Origin: Chthoniobacteraceae bacterium
GTDB taxonomy: Bacteria; Verrucomicrobiota; Verrucomicrobiia; Chthoniobacterales; Chthoniobacteraceae
DNA: 26,338 nucleotides
Direction of reading: 5' to 3'
Assembly: GCA_947478975.1 (NCBI GenBank)
Contig: CANJYI010000007.1
Location: forward strand, 1 to 26,338
The notes under the pieces are model-generated. The model saw nothing but the letters and a program-made list of their open reading frames with translations. It ran no database searches and had not been told where the DNA came from. This document shows, piece by piece, positions 15,414-22,804 of this stretch. Numbering within the stretch: the first letter of the stretch is position 1; every line of letters begins with the position of its first letter. The position numbers and the translations under genes were made by a program.

Positions 15414-15961
15414 TAGATTCGCTCCATTTCTCCCACCTTCCACTTGGCCCGGTCCTCTGCCTGAAAATGGGTCAGGCCCACGGCCAGTGCATCCGCGGCG
15501 TCCGAGACTGGCGTCTCTGTCAGCCCCAGCAGGGCCCGCACCATGAAGGCGACCTGTTCCTTGTCGGCGCCCCCCCGTCCCACCACCGCCTGTTTGACGC
15601 GCCGCGGGGCGTATTCGTAAATGGGCAGTCCACAGTGTGCAGCGGCCAACAATGAGGCCCCCCGGGCGCAGCCCAAAACAATGGCCGTCTTGTAGCTCTG
15701 AACGAAAATGACCGCCTCAAAGGCGGCCGAGGTGGGCCGGTACTCTTCAATCAACTCCCGAATCCGGGTGTTGATGGCCAAAAGACACCCAGATTGGAGG
15801 AGATCCTGCCTGTTTTTGATGACTCCCCAGGTGAGCGCCTTGGTGCGGGCGCCTCCTTGGACCATCGCCCCGGAGGTGCGCTCCAGCACCGCGTACCCGG
15901 TCGAACGCAGGGAGGGATCGACTGCGAGGACACGCTCGGGCGCGGATTCAATGGGGTGCAT
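15413..15961 (-). CDS. ruvC: Crossover junction endodeoxyribonuclease RuvC
   Basis: RuvC cuts Holliday junctions made during homologous recombination. The ATG at 15961 gives 182 residues, near the usual 160-190. Acidic active-site residues are visible in the RNase H-like fold: Asp in LAVDPSLRSTGYAVLE (residue 15), Glu in AAFEAVIF, and the Asp cluster in VSDAADALAVGLTH near the C-terminus. The open frame extends upstream to 16213 but that part is antisense to parA and not expected to be translated. ruvA and ruvB are not in the window. It is coupled to lipB by the TAATG overlap, an unrelated pairing functionally, and is divergent from parA, with about 80 bases between the two starts. Confidence 0.93.
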   Translation of the reverse strand: MHPIESAPERVLAVDPSLRSTGYAVLERTSGAMVQGGARTKALTWGVIKNRQDLLQSGCLLAINTRIRELIEEYRPTSAAFEAVIFVQSYKTAIVLGCARGASLLAAAHCGLPIYEYAPRRVKQAVVGRGGADKEQVAFMVRALLGLTETPVSDAADALAVGLTHFQAEDRAKWKVGEMERI

Positions 15962-16040
15962 TTGTCCAATCAAAGCTGCGCGGAGTGAAGCTGCAATGCG
16001 CAAGCGGCACCGCGTCCTTTTCAAACCGGGATTCTTCCCT

Positions 16041-16835
16041 ATGGTGTCCCTTGAAATGAAAGTTATTGCGGTGGCCAACCAGAAAGGCGGCGTGGGCAAG
16101 ACCACGACATCAGTAAACTTGGCGGCCGGTCTCGCCGAGTTGGGCGCGACCGTGCTCCTGATCGACCTGGACCCGCAGGCCAACGCCACCAGCGCTCTGG
16201 GGCACGATCCCATCGAGGGGTGCAGCGCCTACGAGGCTCTCCTTGAAGGGGGAAACCTCGCTGATGCCATCGTGCCGACCCGCCGCAACGGGCTGTGGCT
16301 CATCCCGGGGGACATCAATCTCGCCGGAGCCGAGGTCGAAGTGGCCCGGCAGGACAACCACCTCACCCGTCTCAGGGAGGCCATCGCTCCTCTGAAAGCG
16401 GCCGCCCCCTTTGACTTCGTCTTTCTGGATTGCCCCCCCTCGCTGGGCATCCTCATGACCAACGCTCTTGCCGCGGCGGACGAATTGCTCGTTCCCATCC
16501 AGTGCGAATACTTCGCCCTCGAAGGGCTCTCCAAGATCGACAACATCGTCGCCCAGATCCGCGACTGCGGCGCGAACCCCGAACTCCACATCGGCGGGAT
16601 CCTCATGACAATGTTCATGCGCAACAACCTGGCCCAGCAGGTGGTCACCGAGGTGCAGCGGCACTTCGGCAACGTCGTCTACCGGACCATCATTCCCCGC
16701 ACAGTCCGCCTGGGCGAGGCCCCCAGCCACGGCAAGACCATCATGGAATACGAGTCCAACGGACTTGGCGCCACCGCCTACCGAGCCCTCGCCCGCGAGT
16801 TTCTCAAAAAGCAGGCCCCGCTCCAGAAACACTAG
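16041..16835 (+). CDS. parA: ParA family ATPase (chromosome partitioning, Soj-like)
   Basis: The product (264 residues from ATG 16041, or 259 from ATG 16056) is a single-domain Soj-type ParA without an N-terminal DNA-binding extension. The deviant Walker A is KGGVGKTTT, the A' motif follows in LIDLDPQANATSALG, and Walker B is FVFLDCPPSLGILMTNAL. PIQCEYFALEGLSK and the C-terminal GEAPSHGKTIMEYE are typical of chromosomal Soj. Known: with ParB and parS it segregates origin regions and helps control replication initiation. No parB follows; the next gene is a PVC cytochrome protein, and I saw no parS-like palindrome. The open frame extends upstream to 15708 but that part is antisense to ruvC. The stop codon lies inside intergenic repeat copy B. 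Confidence 0.92.
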   Translation: MVSLEMKVIAVANQKGGVGKTTTSVNLAAGLAELGATVLLIDLDPQANATSALGHDPIEGCSAYEALLEGGNLADAIVPTRRNGLWLIPGDINLAGAEVEVARQDNHLTRLREAIAPLKAAAPFDFVFLDCPPSLGILMTNALAAADELLVPIQCEYFALEGLSKIDNIVAQIRDCGANPELHIGGILMTMFMRNNLAQQVVTEVQRHFGNVVYRTIIPRTVRLGEAPSHGKTIMEYESNGLGATAYRALAREFLKKQAPLQKH

Positions 16836-16897
16836 GGCGTGTCCACCGTGGGGAGCTTTTCGCTGACTCACCGGGGGACAGGCAGCGATCCGCAGAT
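16832..16897 (-). repeat. Intergenic repeat, copy B
   Basis: This is the opposite-strand counterpart of copy A at 12064-12129, with the same three identical blocks: ACGCCCTAG (16840-16832), GAGTCAGCGAAA (16869-16858) and ATCTGCGGAT (16897-16888). Similarity fades beyond 16917. The TAG stop codon of parA is part of the CCCTAG end block on the plus strand (CTAGGG). Confidence 0.65.
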
Positions 16898-17105
16898 GAC
16901 TCAGAGCTTCACAGCTGTTCTTTGTGGTCTCTCCCACGTGCCGTGGTGTTTAAGGGGGCGCCGCAGGAAACCGGGGCCACGGAATTCCCCGGGCACCATG
17001 TCGAGCAAGTCGAGGTCCGCCTTGGCGGCTCCTCGAGAGCATGGACGGCCACCCAAGACGGGGACTGATTCCCCCGAACAAACGTCTTTATCCTGCAGTA
17101 AAGCC

Positions 17106-19526
17106 ATGACCCTCAGGCCTCTCATTTACACCCTTTTCCTCCTGCTGCCTTCTGTCACAGCGTGGTCGGCGCCGGCGCTGCTGAAGCCTTTTCTTGAATC
17201 GAACTGCATCAACTGCCACGACAGCGAAACCCACAAGGGCGGGCTCAATCTCGAGGACCTCGGCTACCAGCCCACTCAGCGCGCCAACGCCCTGACCTGG
17301 CAGCAGGTCTTTGACCGCGTGGCCAAAGGGGAGATGCCTCCGAAAAACAAACGCCAGCCCGTCCAGGATGAAAAGGCGGCTTGGCTGGCAGCACTTTCTC
17401 AAAACCTCCGGTCCGCATCCCTCCAGCTCCAGCAAAAGGAAGGCCGCGGCCCCGTGCGACGGCTCACACGCACGGAGTACGAGAACACCGTCACCGAACT
17501 GCTTCACATCAAGTGCGAACTCAAGAGCCTGTTCCCGGAAGACGCTGCAACGGCTGGGTTTGATAAAGTAGGGGAAGGGCTCACGCTTTCGGCCACGCAC
17601 TTTGCGCGCTACCAGGAAGCCGCAGAGAAGGCGCTCGCGGATGCGCTTTCGCATGCGGGCGAACTGCACTACTCCAACGACGGCCCCCAGCTTTTCAAGG
17701 GAAAGGAAAAGACGTTTATCGACTACGGGAACTGGATGGAGGAAAACAACTTCGTCCTGACCTCGCGGCTGTTCTACCCCTACACAGGCATCATGGGACC
17801 GTGGGCGCCGTTGAGTGGGCGGTACCGCATCCGGATCACAGCGCAGGCCCGCAACAATGGCGGCAAACCGATGCCCATCGGCATCGGCGTTCACAGCCAC
17901 CGCGCGTCCAGGCCCGATGCGCCCGACCTTTTGGACTGGCGGGACCTTTCAGAAACAGAGATGCGCACCGTCACCATGGAGGTGGACTTGCAGCGCGAGG
18001 AACAGATCCATGTTTTCGGTCCCACCCTCTACCACCGGGACTTTGTGATCCCACTCTGGCGCAAGGGTGAGCGGTGGACCAAGCAAGCGATTCTCATCCA
18101 GAAGGTGGAAATCGAAGGGCCGCTCCATGGCGATGGGAGTGTCCACAAATGGCCCTCGCAGGCCTATCAGGAATTGTTCGACCAACTGCCGCAGCGTTCG
18201 CTGTCGGAAATCACCGGCGTCCCTGCGGAAAAGGACATACCAAATCCGGCGCTGCCGGTGTCTGCTCAACCCAAGGTAGATGCGGAACGGCTGATCAGGC
18301 GTTTCCTGCCAAGGGCATTCCGGAGGACAGTACCGGAGGAAATCGCCGCACCGTATGTGGCGCGTGTGCTCGTGGCCCTCGATGCGGGCGTCCATTTTCA
18401 TCAAGCCATGCTGGACGGATACAAAGCCGTCCTCTGCTCGCCCCACTTCCTGCTGCATGAGGAAACGCCCGGCCCTCTCGAGTCGCATGCCCTGGCGAAC
18501 CGAATGGCGTACTTCCTCTGGAATGGCCCGCCAGATGCCGAGCTTCTGGGCGCCAACCTTTCGCAGGCCAATGAACGCCATGCGCAGGTGGAACGCCTGT
18601 TGAAGGACCCCAGATCCGCGCGATTCGAAGAGTCGTTCATCAACCAATGGCTGGACCTGCAAAAGATCGACGCCACCTCGCCCGACAGCGCCTTGTATCC
18701 GGAGTTCGATGCCGCCCTGCGACTCTCCGCCGAGCGCGAAACACGGCTCTTTTTCCACGAACTCCTCACAGACAATCGCAGCCTTCTGGAAGGAGTCCAT
18801 TCGGACTGGACCTACCTCAACGAACCGCTCGGTTGGCTCTACGGCCTGCCAAACGTCAGCGGCCATGAACTGCGTAAAGTCCAACTGCCGGCCGGATCTC
18901 ACCGTGGCGGCTTCCTGACCCAGGCGAGCGTGCTGAAGGTCACCGCCGATGGCGCCAAGACCTCGCCCATCCTGCGCGGCAACTGGATCAATGAAAGAAT
19001 CCTAGGCATTCATCCCCCCGCCCCACCGAGCGACGTTGCAAAAATCGAGCCCGACATCCGAGGGGCCACAACCATCCGCGCGCAGCTCGCCAAGCATCGC
19101 GACACGCCCGCGTGCATGAGCTGCCACACCGTAATCGACCCCCCGGGCTTTGCACTCGAGACGTTTGATGTCATCGGCGGCTGGCGCGATTTCTATCGCG
19201 TCCCGAAAAGCACCGGCCAGGTCATTGAAATCCAGCCCAGCAAGAAAAGAGTCCACCGTGGCCCCGCCGTTGAAGTCGGCTACACCATGCCCGACGGGCG
19301 CGCCTTTGCGGACGTGGACGGGTACAAGACCATGCTGCTCGAGGACAAAGACGGCCTCGCCAGAGCCCTCACAGAAAAGCTGCTCACCTATGCCACCGGA
19401 GCGCGTGTCGATTTCGCCGACCGCGAGGATGTGGCGGAAATCGTAAAGTCCGTGCGCACCCAAAACTACGGCCTGCGCGCCCTGATCCATCACGTTGTGG
19501 ACAGCCGCCCGTTTCTCAACAAGTAG
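17106..19526 (+). CDS. Planctomycete-type cytochrome c protein with DUF1587/DUF1592/DUF1588/DUF1585 domains
   Basis: ATG 17106 gives 806 residues with a Sec signal peptide (residues 1-22). The open frame upstream to 16839 looks non-coding. A first heme-type site, CINCH (residues 34-38, in NCINCHDSETHKGGLNLEDL), is the PSCyt1 (PF07635) pattern. RRLTRTEYENTVTELL (from about 118) opens DUF1587; about 430-630 covers DUF1595/1592; HRGGFLTQASVLKVTADG to CMSCH (669-673, second CxxCH) is DUF1588; DGRAFADVDGYKTML to the end (about 730-806) is DUF1585. Known: such proteins are abundant in Planctomycetes and Verrucomicrobia, are exported, and lack a proven reaction; polysaccharide oxidation has been proposed. 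The gene is 12 bases before the DUF1552 gene, so the two are one operon, a pairing conserved in the group. Confidence 0.92.
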   Translation: MTLRPLIYTLFLLLPSVTAWSAPALLKPFLESNCINCHDSETHKGGLNLEDLGYQPTQRANALTWQQVFDRVAKGEMPPKNKRQPVQDEKAAWLAALSQNLRSASLQLQQKEGRGPVRRLTRTEYENTVTELLHIKCELKSLFPEDAATAGFDKVGEGLTLSATHFARYQEAAEKALADALSHAGELHYSNDGPQLFKGKEKTFIDYGNWMEENNFVLTSRLFYPYTGIMGPWAPLSGRYRIRITAQARNNGGKPMPIGIGVHSHRASRPDAPDLLDWRDLSETEMRTVTMEVDLQREEQIHVFGPTLYHRDFVIPLWRKGERWTKQAILIQKVEIEGPLHGDGSVHKWPSQAYQELFDQLPQRSLSEITGVPAEKDIPNPALPVSAQPKVDAERLIRRFLPRAFRRTVPEEIAAPYVARVLVALDAGVHFHQAMLDGYKAVLCSPHFLLHEETPGPLESHALANRMAYFLWNGPPDAELLGANLSQANERHAQVERLLKDPRSARFEESFINQWLDLQKIDATSPDSALYPEFDAALRLSAERETRLFFHELLTDNRSLLEGVHSDWTYLNEPLGWLYGLPNVSGHELRKVQLPAGSHRGGFLTQASVLKVTADGAKTSPILRGNWINERILGIHPPAPPSDVAKIEPDIRGATTIRAQLAKHRDTPACMSCHTVIDPPGFALETFDVIGGWRDFYRVPKSTGQVIEIQPSKKRVHRGPAVEVGYTMPDGRAFADVDGYKTMLLEDKDGLARALTEKLLTYATGARVDFADREDVAEIVKSVRTQNYGLRALIHHVVDSRPFLNK

Positions 19527-19538
19527 CCTGCCTCCCCT

Positions 19539-20816
19539 ATGCACATCAGTCTCCGCCAACCCATTGCCCGCCGACACTTTCTTAAAGCCGGAGCCGTCAG
19601 CCTCGCGTTGCCCGCCCTGAGCGCCATGCTCCCGCGGAGCCTCCGGGCCGAAGAAGCGCCGCAGCCGAAGCGCCTTTTGCTCATCGGTCGTAACCTCGGC
19701 CTGCACGCACCCTTTTTCTTCCCCGAGACCGCCGGCTTGCAATACGAAAGCACCCGCTACCTGCGGCACCTGGACGAGCACCGTGGCAAGTTCACGCTCT
19801 TCTCCGGTGTCTCGCACCTCAATTACAACAACCACCACAGCGAAGCCGGGCTCTTCACCGGGGTGCACTGGGACCGCATCAAGGAACCGGCCAAGGAGCA
19901 CCACAACGGCATTTCGCTCGACCAATACGCCGCCGAGCGGATCAAAGCGGACACACGCTACCGGAACCTCGTCATCGGCCAGCCCGTTCAGTGGAACTTC
20001 TCCTGGAACGAGAAGGGCGTGCCCGTGCCCAGCGAACGCAGCCCCAGCAAGGTCTTCAAGCAACTGTTCATCAACGGCAGCCCGGGGGAGGTTGCTTCCG
20101 AAACACATCGGCTCAAAACCGGACGCAGCATCCTCGACCAGGTCGGCGGAGAGGCGAAGAGCTTCGGCAAAAAACTCGGAGCCGAAGACCGCGAGCGGCT
20201 GGAACTCATGTTCAGTTCCATTCGTGAAACCGAGCAAAACCTCCTTCGCTCCGAAGCCTGGGTAAACCGCCCCAAGCCGTCCGTCCCCTACTCCGCACCG
20301 AAGGCCGATCCCAACAACGAAGAGCTGGTCGCACGGGAAACACTCTGGTTTGACGTCACAAGGCTCGCCTTCCAAACCGATTCCACGCGCGTGATTCTTC
20401 TCACGATGGGCGACGCCGGACGCCCCAAGCTCGAGGGCCTCAACCTCGGCCACCACGACGCCTCGCACCACGGCAAGGACGAGACCAAGATCGAGCAGCT
20501 TGCCATGATCGAGGAGCTCGAGTTGCAGCAACTCAGCCGCTTTTTCACCACCATGCAACAGGTGCGCGAGGGGGAAGGCACGCTTTTCGACCACACCGCC
20601 ATCCTCAACGCCAGCAACCTCGGGAATGCCTCCGCACACACCTGCGAGAACCTGCCGATCCTCCTCGCCGGCGGTGGCTTCAAGCACCAAGGCCATGTCC
20701 TCAAAGACCGCAAGGAGAACATGCCGCTTAGCAACATATACGTCCGCATGCTGCAGCAAATCGGCATCAGAGAGAATTCCTTCGGCAGCAGCACCCGGGT
20801 GGCGGACGAGGTGTAA
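19539..20816 (+). CDS. DUF1552 domain protein, Tat-exported
   Basis: A 425-residue protein with a twin-arginine signal (RRHFLKAG at residues 11-18, hydrophobic core SLALPALSAML, Ala-x-Ala near 38). The rest matches DUF1552 (PF07586), a family related to sulfatase-like DUF1501 proteins: LLLIGRNLGLHAPFFFPE, LFSGVSHLNYNNHHSEAG, and near the end LPILLAGGGFKHQGHVL. Several His clusters (NNHHSEAG, GHHDASHHG) could bind metal, which is inferred. Tat export suggests folding in the cytoplasm, perhaps with a cofactor. It is 12 bases downstream of the DUF1592 protein gene and almost certainly works with it in the periplasm; the reaction is not known. The next gene is convergent, and I see no clear hairpin terminator in the 100 bases between them. 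Confidence 0.9.
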   Translation: MHISLRQPIARRHFLKAGAVSLALPALSAMLPRSLRAEEAPQPKRLLLIGRNLGLHAPFFFPETAGLQYESTRYLRHLDEHRGKFTLFSGVSHLNYNNHHSEAGLFTGVHWDRIKEPAKEHHNGISLDQYAAERIKADTRYRNLVIGQPVQWNFSWNEKGVPVPSERSPSKVFKQLFINGSPGEVASETHRLKTGRSILDQVGGEAKSFGKKLGAEDRERLELMFSSIRETEQNLLRSEAWVNRPKPSVPYSAPKADPNNEELVARETLWFDVTRLAFQTDSTRVILLTMGDAGRPKLEGLNLGHHDASHHGKDETKIEQLAMIEELELQQLSRFFTTMQQVREGEGTLFDHTAILNASNLGNASAHTCENLPILLAGGGFKHQGHVLKDRKENMPLSNIYVRMLQQIGIRENSFGSSTRVADEV

Positions 20817-20917
20817 AGCCACGAGGAACTTCTCCGCCGTCACACGCGCATTGTTTTCGCCCACCCGGTCCGACCCGCGACAAGGTCATGCGAACCGACA
20901 AAAATCCCACCCTTTTT

Positions 20918-21790
20918 TTAAGAGACTGGGGTCTCTGGCATCTGGCAGATTTGACTGAAAAGCTCCACCATGCGGGCGTCAAACCGAGACTTTAAGAGCC
21001 GTGTTTTGCTCAAAAGCAGTTCGCGTGCATTGCACTTAGTTTGCGGGACACCGTCGTCGGGAGAGCGCTCCCAGAGCCCAAACAGCTCACCGTCTTCCCT
21101 GAAAGGATCGCCCTCGCCCGTCGGGCCGGGACTTCCAATGAGTCTCACTTTGCAGCCCAAAAGAATCGCATCCAAGACGGTGGAGGTCACCCAATCGTAG
21201 GAGTGAAGGGTATGGACCGTTTCAAGCAAGTCGTAATACTTTGCTTTAGTTTCGGGCCACCCCCGCGTTATCGCCGTCGCGTTTGGTATCGGCGGGCAAA
21301 CCCCATACGCCGATCCCTTTCCTACGTAAAAGGCGTCGACGGTGCGAGGCGAGTCAGGCGAGACGCGCCCCGAACGAACCAGTAGCTCCCCTTCAATCAC
21401 CGGGTAGAATAGCACCGGTGCAGTTGGGTGAAACAAACGAGAATAGGTGATCAAAAAATCCGACCCAAGAGCGCCCATGCCCGCTCCACCGAAGGCCCGC
21501 TCCTTATTCAAAAGGTAGCGCACCACTCGCCTTGCGTTCATCGGATTTCCGTAAACTCCTTCGGGATACAGAACAACCCAATCCCTCGCTATCTCCGCGA
21601 TGTCAGCACAGACGTCGCTGAAAAGCGGCGTGTTGTAGACCGGATTGACGTTGGCAGGAATACACTGCGGGATGAAGTACGCATCAAATCCGTATTCCCT
21701 GAGCTTGTGGATAAGAAGGTGCAGTACGCCGATTCCCGCGGACTTGGCCGTGTATGGGGGAGAAACTATTCCGATCCTACTGTTGTACAT
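20918..21790 (-). CDS. Probable glycosyltransferase (capsule/glycan cluster type)
   Basis: A 290-residue cytoplasmic protein without signal or membrane segments. The opening IGIVSPPYTAKSAGIGVLHLL with a Gly-rich loop after the first strand is typical of GT-B glycosyltransferases. RRVVRYLLNKERAFGG, then DAFYVGKGSAYG, TRGWPETKAKYYDLLETVHTLHSYDWVTSTVLDAILLGCKVRLIG, resemble a glycosyltransferase-like family I associate with polysaccharide clusters; the acidic E-x7-E nucleotide-sugar motif is not clear, so donor and reaction are unknown. The gene is visibly poorer in G+C than its surroundings: the row 21421-21480 has 29 G/C of 60. Next to a TPR gene and a flagellin gene, it may glycosylate flagellin or a surface glycan; this is inference. 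It is convergent with the DUF1552 gene. Confidence 0.65.
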   Translation of the reverse strand: MYNSRIGIVSPPYTAKSAGIGVLHLLIHKLREYGFDAYFIPQCIPANVNPVYNTPLFSDVCADIAEIARDWVVLYPEGVYGNPMNARRVVRYLLNKERAFGGAGMGALGSDFLITYSRLFHPTAPVLFYPVIEGELLVRSGRVSPDSPRTVDAFYVGKGSAYGVCPPIPNATAITRGWPETKAKYYDLLETVHTLHSYDWVTSTVLDAILLGCKVRLIGSPGPTGEGDPFREDGELFGLWERSPDDGVPQTKCNARELLLSKTRLLKSRFDARMVELFSQICQMPETPVS

Positions 21791-22030
21791 TGGATGAGAG
21801 CTAATTCGTCACCATGCACCCCAGAATTGCCTGCAAGCGGCGAGCGGGGGAGGCACAGAAAACTTACTGGCGGCGAATGACATTCCGTTGAACAGCGGCA
21901 CTCCTGCTCAAAAAGTCAAAAGACCTTGGATAATCGTTTATAATTCCCGCACCCTGCCGGCTAAATCTCCCACTCAATCGAGAGAGACTCCCAGCCCAAC
22001 TGACAGAGTTTGGATGAGCTACTACGAAGC

Positions 22031-22468
22031 CTAGGAAGTCTTCTCCGGGGGCAAAGGCAAATCCCCTTCCCCGCCCGACTGCAACCACTCGATTTGGTCG
22101 TGTCGCGCGAGTGATTTCAGGGCCGCTTCGGTCCTGAATCGGAGACCCGTGTCATCGGGGGTTTGCAACGTAGCGCAAAGAAGAAAATCAGCAGATTCAC
22201 CGAGGCGCCCGACCTCTTCGAGTTGGTTCGCAATGCGCACCAATGTAGCCGGGTTTGGGGCCGCCTCGTCAACGGAGTCTGCCAACAGGGCAAGTGCGGC
22301 TTCGGGCTGTCCCAAGTCTGACATCACTCCAGCCAAAACCGTGAGCGCCTCTGAATTCGCAGGGTCGTGCTTGAAAAAAGCTTCGAATGCCTCTGCAGAC
22401 TCAGCGTAGTGCCCCCCATCAGCCAAGCTTTGAGCATCTTTTAATCTTCCGTCGAGATCGTGATCCAT
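22031..22468 (-). CDS. TPR-repeat protein
   Basis: ATG 22468 gives 145 residues; the open frame reaches a TTG at 22534 but the extra part (WWLLFWHAPCSRK) is less like a real protein start. Helical repeats follow: LKDAQSLADGGHYAESAEAFEAFFKHDPANSEALTVLAGVMSDLGQPEAALALL is about one and a half classic TPR units, and NPATLVRIANQLEEVGRLGESADFLLCATLQ is another. There is no signal peptide, so it is cytoplasmic. TPR proteins scaffold other proteins, and some act in protein glycosylation or flagellar assembly. Its place between the glycosyltransferase-like gene (same strand, 240 bases away) and the divergent flagellin gene suggests, but does not prove, a role in flagellin handling. Confidence 0.75.
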   Translation of the reverse strand: MDHDLDGRLKDAQSLADGGHYAESAEAFEAFFKHDPANSEALTVLAGVMSDLGQPEAALALLADSVDEAAPNPATLVRIANQLEEVGRLGESADFLLCATLQTPDDTGLRFRTEAALKSLARHDQIEWLQSGGEGDLPLPPEKTS

Positions 22469-22701
22469 TATTTTTCGAGAGCAGGGAGCGTGCCAAAACA
22501 GCAGCCACCACACCGCTTCCGCTAGTCTTTGCAAAACCCACGAAAGCGCGCACGTTCTTTCTCTCGGAAATAAAGTCTGGCATTCAACTGTGCCAGCCGT
22601 TTTTAATGGAGTGGCGGCTCATCCCCCAAATTGCCAGTTACAGAAAAGTGCGCAGAGGGCGGCCGAACTGTGAAAAAAATGGGTCTCCATAAAATTTCTT
22701 C
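22469..22701. other. AT-richer intergenic stretch upstream of the flagellin promoter
   Basis: The 336 bases between the divergent TPR (22468) and flagellin (22805) genes hold no convincing ORF. I see an unexplained hairpin on the plus strand, CTGGCA 22577-22582 with TGCCAG 22591-22596, followed after three bases by five T residues (22600-22604). It resembles a terminator but has no gene upstream on that strand. The rest shows nothing I recognise, apart from the sigma-28 promoter listed separately. Confidence 0.4.
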
Positions 22702-22730
22702 TAAAGCTGAGTCAGCATGCAGCCGAATAA
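22702..22730 (+). promoter_or_regulatory. Sigma-28 (FliA-type) promoter of the flagellin gene
   Basis: TAAAGCTG (22702-22709) and GCCGAATAA (22722-22730) match the FliA/sigma-D consensus TAAAGTTT and GCCGATAA, with one extra A in the -10. Sixteen bases separate TAAA from GCCGA, within the 14-16 known for this class. Transcription would start near 22738, leaving a leader of about 65-70 bases before the flagellin ATG. Confidence 0.8.
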
Positions 22731-22804
22731 GTGAAAGGTTGTAGGTAAGTTGCCAGGCAGCCACCCCTCACGTCTGGGCAAGACCAACTCCAAATTCTTA
22801 AAAT

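Noticed and set aside
16918..17105. Open frames between parA and the DUF1592 gene
   Set aside because: The frame joins the DUF1592 gene in phase, but the sequence has no domain, a signal peptide starts at 17106, and part of it is the intergenic repeat.
19002..20864. Open frame of 620 codons on the minus strand
   Set aside because: It is antisense to the DUF1592 and DUF1552 genes, crosses their junction and shows no domain.
20921..20936. Hairpin AGAGAC/GTCTCT near the end of the glycosyltransferase-like gene
   Set aside because: It lies inside the coding end and is followed by A rather than T residues on the transcribed strand, so it is not a terminator.
21864..22088. 74-codon minus-strand open frame between the TPR and glycosyltransferase-like genes
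   Set aside because: It overlaps the end of the TPR gene, has no ribosome-binding site and no recognisable sequence features.
22577..22596. Possible sigma-54 promoter (TGGCA ... TGTGCC)
   Set aside because: The GG and GC elements are 11 rather than 10 bases apart, and the stretch is better explained as a hairpin.
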